The notes under the pieces were generated by a model that saw nothing but the letters and a program-made list of their open reading frames with translations, was not told the DNA's origin and did not search any database. Of a stretch of 64,000 nt of DNA, positions 37,521 through 46,346 are shown piece by piece (within the stretch, counting starts at the first letter, position 1; each line of letters starts with the position of its first letter). Position numbers and translations under genes: made by a program. The DNA comes from Geomicrobium halophilum (lineage in GTDB: Bacteria > Bacillota > Bacilli > Bacillales > Marinococcaceae). The DNA lies in assembly GCF_014207655.1 (NCBI RefSeq), contig NZ_JACHHJ010000002.1, positions 342,185 to 406,184 on the forward strand, written 5' to 3'.

Positions 37521-38440
37521 TATAGATTTTCCTTTCGAATCGGAGATCGACTTCCTTCAAAAGCATCACCAAAAAATTCACATAAATGGTTGCAAAGCCT
37601 TTCAAATTCTGGGTGGTCACTGTACATGAAATCATTGTGTTTTCCATTGATCGTGTAAAGGGTCTTTGGGGAATCGGCCACTTTATATAATGAAAGAGCT
37701 TCTTCATAAGGATGCAATAAATTTCCTTCCCCATGTCCGATAAATAATGGCGTTGGTGCAATTTCTTGTACAATTTTTTCTACATCCAAATCTATAATCG
37801 ATTCTGTTAACTGTAATGTTGTTTGACGCCCAAATCCGTAAACTGATGTGAGTTCTTTTTCTACATAGTCTTTGGTGTCCGGGTCTAATGGGTAGTGGAT
37901 AAAGGGATCCGCTAGTTGTGATTCCCCTTGTACAACTCGGCGTATACGGTCGGCCTTGACGGACTCAAGAATTTGTATCCATTCTTTATAGGGGTGGATA
38001 GACTTTAGCCAACGCTCTCCGTTATAGAAGCCGTTTACAGCAGCCACTGCAGAAACGTTTTCATTTTTCTCGGTTGTAAGAATAACATTTGCTGCTCCCA
38101 TCCCCCATCCGATTAATCCAATTCTCTCATGGTCGACTTCCTCTTGAAATTGCAAAAAAGTAATCGCATTGTGAACATCTTCTACCTGCTGATCAATGAC
38201 AATTTTCCCGTGTTCTCCTTCACTGTCTGCAAATCCGCGATAATCAAACCCCAGACAAATATATCCAGCTTCGGTCATTTTTTTAGCAAACATCTTAGGA
38301 TAAAACTCATTAAATCCTTGATAACCGGAATTAGGGATGATCGCCGGCCTAGGTTGTTTACGGGAAATGTCACTCGGATAATAAAGGGTTCCCATTAATT
38401 TGAATCCTTCGCTATAAAAATGAACCTGTTTTTCGATCAT
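37520..38440 (-). CDS. alpha/beta hydrolase-fold protein without the usual nucleophile
   Basis: 306 residues with an alpha/beta hydrolase pattern: YPSDISRKQPRPAIIPNSG, YICLGFDYRGFADSEGEHG (~60-80), and a C-terminal PLFIGHGEGNLLHPYEEAL and NGKHNDFMY carrying candidate Asp/Glu and His. At the nucleophile elbow it reads GLIGWGMGAANV where GxSxG is expected, so Ser is replaced by Gly. It may be non-hydrolytic (lyase-like) or use another residue. Second enzyme of the operon; ribosome binding site AAGGGAGAG before ATG 38440. Confidence 0.75.
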   Translation of the reverse strand: MIEKQVHFYSEGFKLMGTLYYPSDISRKQPRPAIIPNSGYQGFNEFYPKMFAKKMTEAGYICLGFDYRGFADSEGEHGKIVIDQQVEDVHNAITFLQFQEEVDHERIGLIGWGMGAANVILTTEKNENVSAVAAVNGFYNGERWLKSIHPYKEWIQILESVKADRIRRVVQGESQLADPFIHYPLDPDTKDYVEKELTSVYGFGRQTTLQLTESIIDLDVEKIVQEIAPTPLFIGHGEGNLLHPYEEALSLYKVADSPKTLYTINGKHNDFMYSDHPEFERLCNHLCEFFGDAFEGSRSPIRKENL

Positions 38441-38466
38441 TTATTTGTCTCTCCCTTAGAAGTTTT

Positions 38467-39165
38467 TTAATCAGGTAAATCCTGAACAAGCTTCATTTTC
38501 GCGTTCCCCAAATGGTTAATCATAGCCCTCTGAGCACTCTCTGGATCTTGCCTTTCAATAGCTTGGTAAATCTCTTCATGCTCCTGAAAAACTTGATCTT
38601 TTTTTTCTTCCCACCCAAAGTTTTTCGATAAAGAATATTTTACCGCTTTGTCATATAAAGTAGAGAGCCCTTTCATGGTCTGAATTAAAACAGGATTATG
38701 GGAAGCTTTGACAATGACTTTATGAAAATGAATATCTTCTTGATGACCAATTTTTTCTTCAAGTTGTGAATCTCGAATAAGCAGAAGTGCTTTATGCATG
38801 GTATCGGCATCTGTTTGAGTTCTGCGTTTAGCAGCAAAGTAGGCTGCTCCAGCTTCAGTGATCATTCGGGTTTCCAGTAAATGTACAACCTCTTGAGGAT
38901 GTATAAATTCAAAACTAGTCTCTTCCATTAAATTAGAAACAGAAATGGATTGAATAACGCTCCCGCCGCCTTGTTTTGAGGTAATCAATCCACTTGCCTC
39001 TAGTATGCTAAGAGCTTCACGTATAGGGGTTCTGCTTACCCCAAATAATTCAGTGAAATAGTTTTCTGATGGGAGTTTATCTCCTGGCTTAAACTCATGA
39101 TCTTTGATCATTTTCTTTATATGGTCAAACACTTGTATTGAGACTTTCTTCCTCTCTATCTTCAT
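38467..39165 (-). CDS. GntR-family regulator, FCD domain
   Basis: 232 residues. N-terminal winged helix (KPGDKLPSENYFTELFGVSRTPIREAL, split over 25-52) and C-terminal all-helical FCD domain with metal/ligand His residues (HFHKVIVKASHNP ~145; MINHLG near 218). It sits between the carrier and the enzymes, 16 bases after the carrier stop, so it should sense the operon's substrate or an intermediate. A likely operator is at 40569-40589. Confidence 0.9.
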   Translation of the reverse strand: MKIERKKVSIQVFDHIKKMIKDHEFKPGDKLPSENYFTELFGVSRTPIREALSILEASGLITSKQGGGSVIQSISVSNLMEETSFEFIHPQEVVHLLETRMITEAGAAYFAAKRRTQTDADTMHKALLLIRDSQLEEKIGHQEDIHFHKVIVKASHNPVLIQTMKGLSTLYDKAVKYSLSKNFGWEEKKDQVFQEHEEIYQAIERQDPESAQRAMINHLGNAKMKLVQDLPD

Positions 39166-39181
39166 AACACTTCTCCTCAGC

Positions 39182-40534
39182 CTAAGATGCTTTACGTCGT
39201 TTTGTTACTTGGGCCTCGTTAACGAGCCAGCCTGCCTTGGCCGCAATGATTAGTAACATTACTGCAACACCTAATAGCACCAGGACATAAATGAAGCCGA
39301 GCCCGGTCATTAATAATAGTGGTCCGAAGGTGATAATGAGTACTTCAATCGGAACCATAGCTATATAGCCTAAAGCATAATCATCTAGGGTAGTAGCCTC
39401 ATTTTTTGGATCCACTACTTTCAATAGAGCAATCCCCATTGCAACGGTACCTGTACTCCATCCCCACCCAAAGATTCCGTTTTCAAACCAATGTTGGTGA
39501 AAAACCCGTGGAGAGATAAAATGAAAAATTGCATAGGCCCATAGAACACCAAAAATAAAAAGAGCGATGAGAGGACCAATATAACTGGCTACAACAGCTA
39601 AGTTGATAGAAGCTATCCCAAAAGCTACAGTTAAATCAGTAGCTGTACCACTAATGCGATTGATGGTAGTCTTATCGACATATCTATTTGCTTTGGATTT
39701 TCTTAAAAATATTTGAATGAATAGCCCGACAATAAATGCAAGAGAAAGCAATGGGACGCTTACCTGAGGGAAAAGATTCTGTAAAGTGTCCTGGAGATAA
39801 TAACTAATGACTACGACAACGCCAATGAGCGCTAAATGAAAGAAAAGAGGATCCACAGTATTTGGAGAAACGGTACCACTTCCTGTTGATTCTCGATCCT
39901 CAGTTTTTACCAGGCCGGTTCTTAGATCATCGGGAAGATCTTTGAAGTCAGAAATAAAATTTGTTTGATTTTTCCTTGCATACCGTTTGACGATGAACAG
40001 TCCGCCCACAATTGCGCAAAGTAAACCAATTGTAGCAGAAGTATAGCCCAGGGCTGTGGCTTGCTCCCAACCCATATTTCCCAATGCTTCTCCAATTGCA
40101 GCAGCTGTTCCATGCCCTCCTAGAAAACCGGCTCCTAGGATAAGGCCAAATCCGGAAGGAATGTCCCAAATTTGCATCAATACCAACAGGGTGATCATCG
40201 CTCCGCCACCCCACATTAGGAGAGTTAAAAGCATGGAGTATACCCACATGTTTCGTACGCGTTGAAATGTTTTTTTCCAATTAACTTGTGCAGCTCCGAT
40301 GGGGATAGCTCCAAAGATCACTGCGATCAATATGGTAGGATAATCAGCAATCGCTTCCGAGAAGGGTAGCCACCCAAAACCATTGGGACCAAGAGCCAAT
40401 CCAATGAAACCAGCGATCATACTTGCTGGAATAAAAAACTTTTGAATGAATCTGAATCTGGCTCGAAGAAAAACACCAATGAGTAATAAAGCAGAAATCA
40501 ATCCTAGATCAATGGTTAAGTCGAATATAGACAA
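39182..40534 (-). CDS. GltS-like sodium:carboxylate symporter
   Basis: 450 residues, about eleven helices. Family-like motifs: FIPASMIAGFIGLALGPNG (~35), GAGFLGGHGTAAAIGEAL (~130) and the second-repeat WGWSTGTVAMGIALL (~345), like the paired reentrant regions of sodium/glutamate symporters. A hydrophilic loop (residues 190-225) divides the halves. First gene of the five-gene operon. Substrate is probably an anionic amino acid or related carboxylate. Confidence 0.82.
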   Translation of the reverse strand: MSIFDLTIDLGLISALLLIGVFLRARFRFIQKFFIPASMIAGFIGLALGPNGFGWLPFSEAIADYPTILIAVIFGAIPIGAAQVNWKKTFQRVRNMWVYSMLLTLLMWGGGAMITLLVLMQIWDIPSGFGLILGAGFLGGHGTAAAIGEALGNMGWEQATALGYTSATIGLLCAIVGGLFIVKRYARKNQTNFISDFKDLPDDLRTGLVKTEDRESTGSGTVSPNTVDPLFFHLALIGVVVVISYYLQDTLQNLFPQVSVPLLSLAFIVGLFIQIFLRKSKANRYVDKTTINRISGTATDLTVAFGIASINLAVVASYIGPLIALFIFGVLWAYAIFHFISPRVFHQHWFENGIFGWGWSTGTVAMGIALLKVVDPKNEATTLDDYALGYIAMVPIEVLIITFGPLLLMTGLGFIYVLVLLGVAVMLLIIAAKAGWLVNEAQVTKRRKAS

Positions 40535-40568
40535 TCAAAAGCCCCCTATATGTAAGCGATATCAAAAT

Positions 40569-40589
40569 TTGTTATACAAGTATACAACA
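40569..40589. promoter_or_regulatory. candidate FCD-GntR operator upstream of the carrier gene
   Basis: The AT-rich imperfect palindrome GTTATACAAGTATACAAC lies 35-55 bases upstream of the carrier start. On the minus strand it contains TATACT, a possible -10, so a bound regulator would block transcription. The rest of 40535-40861 shows no gene. Confidence 0.5.
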
Positions 40590-40861
40590 TGACAACATTT
40601 ATTTGTAAACCCCTTTTTTGAATTTTCATTTTAAAAGTTTACCCTGTAAATAAGGTTATATTTATTAAAGTATGGAGTAATTAAATACACCTCTGTATAA
40701 CTCAATCGATCACGTATACCCCGGAGAAGCTCCATGCACTTAACTTTTGCTGTTCATAGAAAAAGTTTCGATTCGTACGCATCGTCGTCTTTCCTTTCTA
40801 TTTGCAAATACACGTGCACGTTTTATAATGAAGCGAGTAGAGCATTTGGAAGGGGAACGGT

Positions 40862-41047
40862 ATGGCGGATAAAAATAAAAGGTTTTCGTGGGTCGATATT
40901 GTTGTTTTTGTGCTATTCGTCTTTCTCTTAATTACTATGGATTTCAATAATATGACCGCGATGAATTGGTTTTCGATTATCATTTTTGGGATCTATGTCC
41001 TGCTGTTCTTATTGAAGTTTTTTTTAGATCGAAAAGCAGAGGAGTAA
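40862..41047 (+). CDS. small two-helix membrane protein
   Basis: 61 residues: WVDIVVFVLFVFLLITMDF, then WFSIIIFGIYVLLFLLKFFL, ending in a charged tail DRKAEE. GGAAGGGGAACGGT gives a ribosome binding site. Followed by a strong terminator, supporting a genuine monocistronic gene. Not recognised. Confidence 0.72.
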   Translation: MADKNKRFSWVDIVVFVLFVFLLITMDFNNMTAMNWFSIIIFGIYVLLFLLKFFLDRKAEE

Positions 41048-41052
41048 TACGT

Positions 41053-41100
41053 GAAACGAGTAAAAGGAACTTGATTCTTTTTGCTCGTTTCTTTCTTGTT
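41053..41100 (+). terminator. terminator of the small membrane protein gene
   Basis: GAAACGAG (41053-41060) pairs with CTCGTTTC (41084-41091); AAAAGGAA / TTCTTTTT pairs inside; tail TTTCTTGTTT. Confidence 0.85.
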
Positions 41101-41233
41101 TGGTGAGTATCTATCTCATAAAGATTCTTTGTATAGGGAACTTTAAGCTTAATCTTTTGCTATATGAGGAGTTTTATGATGAGGGTTATAAAATAGTTGG
41201 TATTCTAGTTACTGTTATTATTATTGCAGCTGG

Positions 41234-41270
41234 CGCATGAATTGCTATCCTAAGCAGTTTATGCGTTTTT
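41234..41270 (+). terminator. terminator after an unassigned short transcript
   Basis: CGCATGAATTGCT pairs with AGCAGTTTATGCG across a short loop, tail TTTTTTATT. The sequence before it could code a ~25-residue hydrophobic peptide (KIVGILVTVIIIAAGA, ending at TGA about 41240), start uncertain. The 41048-41468 gap thus holds two terminators and the glucarate promoter. Confidence 0.7.
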
Positions 41271-41351
41271 TATTGGTGAGTATAACGTTCCATTCGCGAG
41301 TGCGATCAAAGGTGTCAGCCACCTGTTAAATAACACTTGGAGAATTGTATA

Positions 41352-41430
41352 TTTGTCTTACAAAAAAATAATATGGCAAAAATCATTGACCTCCTTTAAT
41401 GAGTATCTTATAATTCATTTGTCAGACAAA
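41352..41430 (+). promoter_or_regulatory. glucarate operon promoter and GntR operators
   Basis: TTGACC (41386-41391), 17-base spacer, TATAAT (41409-41414). A perfect palindrome TTTGTCAGACAAA (41418-41430) covers the expected start; a related TTTGTCTTACAAA lies upstream at 41352-41364. Both fit the FCD-GntR protein encoded next. Confidence 0.85.
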
Positions 41431-41468
41431 AAAGAATTTACAATGAAATGGGAAGGAGGGTGAACGCC

Positions 41469-42200
41469 GTGGGAGGGAAGATGGAATCTGTGAAGATGAA
41501 ATCGGTGAAGCGTAATACGTTGGCGAATCAGGCGATTGATCAAATTATTGATCTTTTGATGAGTGAACAACTGAAAGCTGGGGATAAGCTTCCATCAGAG
41601 ATGGAGCTAATGGATATTCTACGTATCAGCAGGCCGGTGCTAAGGGAAGCATTAGGTTCGTTGGAAACGCTCGGGGTCATTCACCGGAAGACGAAGGAAG
41701 GCACTTTCTTTTCCGAGAAGGTTGGTAGTGAGCCATTTCGTCTGATGTTGGCACTGTCAGTTGGTAACATTGATACCATTATTGAGACGAGGCTTAGTAA
41801 TGAATTAGGACTCGTTGGTCTGGCTGCGGAGAGAATTTCGGAGATGGAATTGAAGAAATTAAAGGAGAACATCGACCAAATGGAAGCAGTTGATGGGGAT
41901 TATCTGGATATAGACCGGGAATTTCACCGAATTATCGCTTTCAGTGCGAGCAACTCCATTACCGAAGGAATGATCGATCCCATTTTAAATATGTACGATA
42001 AGACAATGGAAAATATCCCGCTGAAGAAACGGAATAAAGAGAAAACCGTCCAGCAGCATAAAGCTATCTATCATGCGCTGGAAAAGAGGGATCCGATTGA
42101 GGCTTATGCTAGCATGTACCGGCATCTGGACCACGCAAGAAATAGGGTGATCCGTCCTTTGGAAAAGGAAGAACTCAATATGAACAAGGGGGTTCGTTAG
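41469..42200 (+). CDS. GntR-family regulator (FCD), glucarate operon
   Basis: 243 residues from GTG 41469, ten bases after GGAGG (41454-41458); ATG 41481 is possible but GGAGGG is only three bases away. Winged helix (LKAGDKLPSEMELMDILRIS, RPVLREAL) and FCD domain with DREFHRIIAFSASN and HLDHARNR. It ends two bases before kdgD, so it is the first gene of the operon and likely represses it until glucarate or an intermediate binds. Confidence 0.88.
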   Translation: MGGKMESVKMKSVKRNTLANQAIDQIIDLLMSEQLKAGDKLPSEMELMDILRISRPVLREALGSLETLGVIHRKTKEGTFFSEKVGSEPFRLMLALSVGNIDTIIETRLSNELGLVGLAAERISEMELKKLKENIDQMEAVDGDYLDIDREFHRIIAFSASNSITEGMIDPILNMYDKTMENIPLKKRNKEKTVQQHKAIYHALEKRDPIEAYASMYRHLDHARNRVIRPLEKEELNMNKGVR

Positions 42201-42201
42201 A

Positions 42202-43128
42202 ATGATGAACAGATATGCCCCGACAGGGATTTCAGGCTTCCCTGTTACACCGTTAAATGAAAACGGTACCATTGATGAAAAGGCGTTGATCGCCAATATC
42301 GAATTTCTGCTTGCAGAGGGGTTGGAATCTATTTTTATCGCCTGCGGGGCAGGGGAGTTCCATAATCTGAGCACAGAAGAATTTGAGTCCATGGTCAAGT
42401 TAGCCAAATCGGTGGTTCACGAAAAAGTGCCGCTCTATACTGGTGTCGGAGGCAACATCACCGAGGCTGTTAAAAAGGCGCAAGTCTCAGAGAAACACGG
42501 TGCCGACGGGTATTTGATCCTTCCGCCATATCTGATTGATGGGGAGCAGGAGGGAATCTATGAATATTATAAAGCGGTCATCACTAGCACCGATTTGAAT
42601 TCCATATTATACCAGCGGGCAAACGCAGTATTGAAAGCGGACACATTGGAAAGGCTGCTGAATTTCCCGCAAGTTGTCGGGGTAAAAGATGGCATAGGTA
42701 ACATGGAATTAAATGTGGAACTTACACAGCGTTTCGGCAGTCGGGTTGGCTGGTTGAACGGGATGCCACTGGCGGAAGTAACCATGCCGGCTTATGCGCC
42801 GCTTGGCTTCAACTGCTACTCGTCCGCGATTTCCAATTATATTCCACATATATCCAGAAAATTCTATCAAGCTCTTCAGGATGGTGATCAGCAAACCGTC
42901 AATGAAATTTATGACACAGTCATCTTGCCGATCAATAGGATCCGGAATAAACGGAAAGGGTATGCAGTCGCGCTAATCAAAGCTGGTATGGAGATTGTTG
43001 GTCTTCCGGTAACAAACACGGTTCGTCCGCCGGTCACGCCGGTTGAGCAGGATCATTATGAAGAATTGAAAAAGGTCCTGAAAAAAGCATTGGATAAATA
43101 TCCACCAAATTGGAAAGTGACTATTTAA
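42202..43128 (+). CDS. kdgD: 5-dehydro-4-deoxyglucarate dehydratase
   Basis: 308 residues, DapA/NAL-superfamily barrel. It decarboxylates and dehydrates 5-keto-4-deoxyglucarate to 2,5-dioxopentanoate. Schiff-base K162 in VVGVKDGIGN, Y137 in ILYQRAN, and FIACGAGEFHNLS (45-57), typical of KdgD/YcbC. Operon partners (semialdehyde dehydrogenase, glucarate dehydratase) confirm it. Confidence 0.94.
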   Translation: MMNRYAPTGISGFPVTPLNENGTIDEKALIANIEFLLAEGLESIFIACGAGEFHNLSTEEFESMVKLAKSVVHEKVPLYTGVGGNITEAVKKAQVSEKHGADGYLILPPYLIDGEQEGIYEYYKAVITSTDLNSILYQRANAVLKADTLERLLNFPQVVGVKDGIGNMELNVELTQRFGSRVGWLNGMPLAEVTMPAYAPLGFNCYSSAISNYIPHISRKFYQALQDGDQQTVNEIYDTVILPINRIRNKRKGYAVALIKAGMEIVGLPVTNTVRPPVTPVEQDHYEELKKVLKKALDKYPPNWKVTI

Positions 43129-43172
43129 TAAGCGCAGAAAATCTATGAATCTTAATTTGGAGGGAAGTCATC

Positions 43173-44636
43173 ATGGCAGTTCAAACACAAACAGAGAATA
43201 ATTTTCTGAATTACGTAAACGGAGAGTGGGTCGGATCAGATACGAATGAAACTATCATCAATAAAAATCCTGCCAACACTGAGGATGTAGTTGGACAGGT
43301 TCAGAAGTCTTCGCGTGATGACCTTAATAAAGCGGTGTCTGCAGCCAATACCGCTAGAAACAGTTGGAGGAACCTCGCCGGTGCCCAAAGAGGCCAGTAT
43401 CTCTTTAAAGCAGCTGATATCCTTGAAAGTCGGCTGGAGGAAATTGCCGAATGTATGACAAGAGAAATGGGGAAGACTTTCCCGGAAGCAAAAGGTGAAA
43501 CGGCTCGGGGCGTAGCTATCTTGCGTTATTATGCAGGAGAAGGCATGCGAAAAGTGGGGGATGTGATCCCGTCCTCGGACAGTGAAGCACTCATGTTTAC
43601 TACAAGGGCACCGCTCGGGGTTGTCGGCGTAATTACGCCATGGAATTTCCCGGTGGCTATTCCAGTCTGGAAAACCGCTCCGGCTCTGATCTATGGAAAT
43701 ACCGTTGTCCTAAAACCGGCAACGGAAGCAGCAGTCACTTGTGCAAAAGTATTTGAATGCTTCGAAGAAGCGGGATTACCTGCAGGTGTTGTCAATATGG
43801 TCACTGGTCCAGGGTCAATTATCGGCCAGGGGTTGGCAGAACATCCGGAGGTGAACGGTATTACCTTTACTGGATCTAACATCGTTGGAAAAAGCATCGG
43901 ACAGACAGCACTTGAGCGTGGTGCTAAATATCAGTTGGAGATGGGCGGTAAGAACCCGGTCATTGTCGCGGATGATGCCGATCTTGATCTGGCTGTGGAA
44001 GCGACTATTAGCGGCGGACTCCGTTCCACCGGACAGAAATGCACAGCCACCAGTCGGGTGATCGTCCATAGCGAAGTGTATGAGAAGTTCAAAGATAAAC
44101 TGGTTTCCAAGGTAAAGGAAATTAGTATCGGTGACGGAATGAAAGACGGTATCTGGATGGGGCCGAGCGTCAGCGAATCTCAACTGAATACCGTGCTGTC
44201 CTATATTGAAAAAGGCAAAGAAGAGGGTACTCTTCTCTGCGGCGGAGAAAGGCTTTGCGGTGGGGAATATGACAAAGGCTATTTTGTCGCACCGACAGTA
44301 TTTGATGACATTACGACTGATGCAGTCATCGCCCAGGAAGAGATATTCGGTCCGGTACTTGCACTCATGAAAGTGGAGGACATGGAAGAAGCGATTGATT
44401 TGGCCAATGACGTGGAATACGGGCTCAGCGCATCCATATTCACGACCAATATCCAGAAGATGCTTTCTTTCATTAATGATATGGATGCTGGTCTGGTGAG
44501 AATCAATTCGGAAAGTGCTGGGGTGGAACTGCAGGCGCCATTTGGTGGAATGAAACAATCCAGTTCCCATTCGCGCGAACAGGGCGAAGCGGCTAAGGAA
44601 TTTTTCACTGCAATCAAGACCGTATTTGTGAAGTGA
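43173..44636 (+). CDS. gucD: 2,5-dioxovalerate (alpha-ketoglutarate semialdehyde) dehydrogenase
   Basis: 487 residues of the aldehyde dehydrogenase superfamily. [11 protein letters not shown], Glu in QLEMGGKNP (~260), catalytic Cys in [10 protein letters not shown] (~294). It completes glucarate breakdown by oxidising the KdgD product to 2-oxoglutarate. GGAGGG precedes ATG. A GC-rich hairpin (44638-44655) lies directly after its stop, before the transporter genes. A long minus-strand open frame over it is only a shadow. Confidence 0.92.
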   Translation: MAVQTQTENNFLNYVNGEWVGSDTNETIINKNPANTEDVVGQVQKSSRDDLNKAVSAANTARNSWRNLAGAQRGQYLFKAADILESRLEEIAECMTREMGKTFPEAKGETARGVAILRYYAGEGMRKVGDVIPSSDSEALMFTTRAPLGVVGVITPWNFPVAIPVWKTAPALIYGNTVVLKPATEAAVTCAKVFECFEEAGLPAGVVNMVTGPGSIIGQGLAEHPEVNGITFTGSNIVGKSIGQTALERGAKYQLEMGGKNPVIVADDADLDLAVEATISGGLRSTGQKCTATSRVIVHSEVYEKFKDKLVSKVKEISIGDGMKDGIWMGPSVSESQLNTVLSYIEKGKEEGTLLCGGERLCGGEYDKGYFVAPTVFDDITTDAVIAQEEIFGPVLALMKVEDMEEAIDLANDVEYGLSASIFTTNIQKMLSFINDMDAGLVRINSESAGVELQAPFGGMKQSSSHSREQGEAAKEFFTAIKTVFVK

Positions 44637-44684
44637 TGCGGGGGATTCCCCCTGCCAACTTCCAGTAAATGTTATAAAAACTTA

Positions 44685-44698
44685 TGAAAGCGGTTAAT
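44685..44698 (+). promoter_or_regulatory. cre-like site before tctC
   Basis: TGAAAGCGGTTAAT fits the CcpA box in 12 of 14 positions. It may place the transporter part of the operon under carbon catabolite control. Confidence 0.45.
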
Positions 44699-44801
44699 TG
44701 TGGTCTAGAGTCTTCTATACTTTCATTATTTATATTCGCCTTTATTCATATAAAAATTAAAATTCTATAATATAGTCAATTTTAAAAAAGAGGTGTTTTT
44801 C

Positions 44802-45875
44802 ATGAAGAAGTTCATGTTTATCATGCTGGTTGCTTTTCTGAGTGCGGTGTTGGTAGCTTGCGAATCAGGCTCGGGTGAGACTACAGGGGATGAGACAGAA
44901 GCAATAGGTCAGGAAGAAGAGGCGGCAGTGGATGTGGACCGGGTGCGGATGTTGATCGGTTCTACTGCGACAGGAGGCGACACTTACCAGATTGCTGATG
45001 CCTTATCCAGGCATGCAGAAGATGTTATGGAAACCAACATGCAGGTGGATGCAGTCGGTTCGCTCCGGGCATTTGATGAGTTAGGGAAGGCAGAGGATGA
45101 TGGAAGTACAATCATGTTTTTTCATGACATGTCCTATCTTGGTGTGGAGTACGGCAGTTTTGGAGAAGAAGCAGAACTGGAAAACTGGACCATCGGGCCG
45201 ATAGTCGCGACGAATCCGGGTAATGCCTTCCTGACCAATGCAGATGCCCCATATGACACTATGGTCGAGTCTGCCGAGTGGCTGTCGGAGAACCCAGATG
45301 AAACCATTACTGTCGCTGTGGAGTCCGGTGGGGTATCGCAAATTGGATTTGACGGTTTCTACCTGTGGGTGGAAGAGGAATTTGGAACGGACGTATCGGA
45401 TCGAATCCATGCTTACGTCACCGGTTCTCAAGAGGATAAAAATCAGGCACTATGGGACGGTAATGCTGATATTATTCACGGCTCCATCGGTGCCAATGAA
45501 CAGTACACTCAAGATGAGGTAGAAGACAGAATCAAGATGAAATTCTTAGGTATCACTGCTGGGGAAAGAATGGAAGAAATTGAAATCCCAACATTTGCTG
45601 AACAAGGGGTTACCGTTAATGGTGATGAATTCATCTTTGATAAAGAATTCTTTCTGCTAATGCCGGAAGATATTGACGAAAGTTATGTACAGGCCGTCGA
45701 TAATGCTGTTGAACAGGTGGTAGAAGATCCCTCATACGAAGAGGATTTAGTTACCAATAGGTATACTGTCAATCACATGTCCGCTGCAGAAGCAGAGGAG
45801 TATCTGCTGGATAAAAGGGATAACTTCCGGTATATCATCGAGAACGCTCCAAACCTGGATGATATCGCAAGGTAA
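44802..45875 (+). CDS. tctC: tripartite tricarboxylate-type transporter, binding lipoprotein (TctC)
   Basis: 357 residues. Signal peptide with lipobox AVLVACES (Cys 20), acidic linker (TTGDETEAIGQEEEAAVD), then a TctC-like bilobed domain (STATGGDTYQIADALSRH). ATG 44802 is eight bases after an AAAGAGGTG; GTG 44793 lies inside that site. It captures the substrate outside the cell, here most likely D-glucarate, given the operon. Confidence 0.85.
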   Translation: MKKFMFIMLVAFLSAVLVACESGSGETTGDETEAIGQEEEAAVDVDRVRMLIGSTATGGDTYQIADALSRHAEDVMETNMQVDAVGSLRAFDELGKAEDDGSTIMFFHDMSYLGVEYGSFGEEAELENWTIGPIVATNPGNAFLTNADAPYDTMVESAEWLSENPDETITVAVESGGVSQIGFDGFYLWVEEEFGTDVSDRIHAYVTGSQEDKNQALWDGNADIIHGSIGANEQYTQDEVEDRIKMKFLGITAGERMEEIEIPTFAEQGVTVNGDEFIFDKEFFLLMPEDIDESYVQAVDNAVEQVVEDPSYEEDLVTNRYTVNHMSAAEAEEYLLDKRDNFRYIIENAPNLDDIAR

Positions 45876-45932
45876 ACGTTAATAGGGGATCTAGTCGGAA
45901 GATTCCTAATTCTAAGAAGGAAGGTGAGGGGG

Positions 45933-46334
45933 ATGTCGGAAGTCTTTACAATCGATTTTTCATACAGCACGAGTCATCTCATTTTCCCAAGAATCATTAT
46001 AGGCTTGCTTATTTTGCTTGGTGCGATCCTGCTGATTACCAATTTCCTCAAGCGGTTGAGGGATCAATCAAAAGTATTTAAATTCAAATTATTTACAGAT
46101 AATTATGATAAAGCAAAGTTTTACGGAAGTATCGTTCTATTAATTACCTATGCGGTGTCGTTGGAACAGATTGGATTTTTCCTATCTAGCGTCATTTTTG
46201 TGACCCTACTCACCCTTTTGTATATCGGGAATTTGAAAAGAAAATCTATTCTTATTTCACTGGTGAATTCTATGTCCATTACTTTCGTTTTTTGGTATGT
46301 ATTTGGTCAGCTATTTGATATCACTTTACCGTAA
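45933..46334 (+). CDS. tctB: tripartite tricarboxylate-type transporter, small membrane subunit (TctB)
   Basis: 133 residues, four hydrophobic segments (IIIGLLILLGAILLITNFL; GSIVLLITYAVSL; IGFFLSSVIFVTLLTLLY; MSITFVFWYVFG). Start ATG 45933 fits AAGGAAGG. Low sequence conservation is normal for TctB; identified by size, topology and position between tctC and tctA. Confidence 0.85.
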   Translation: MSEVFTIDFSYSTSHLIFPRIIIGLLILLGAILLITNFLKRLRDQSKVFKFKLFTDNYDKAKFYGSIVLLITYAVSLEQIGFFLSSVIFVTLLTLLYIGNLKRKSILISLVNSMSITFVFWYVFGQLFDITLP

Positions 46335-46346
46335 AGGAGGGACATT

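Noticed and set aside
41305-41325. GGTGTCAGCCACC hairpin, like the GGTGTCAGACAC motif near 14869
   Set aside because: Looks like a possible small repeat family, but two short degenerate copies are not enough to support it.
43815-44570. 251-residue minus-strand open frame
   Set aside because: Lies wholly inside the semialdehyde dehydrogenase gene, antisense, with no family motif or ribosome binding site.
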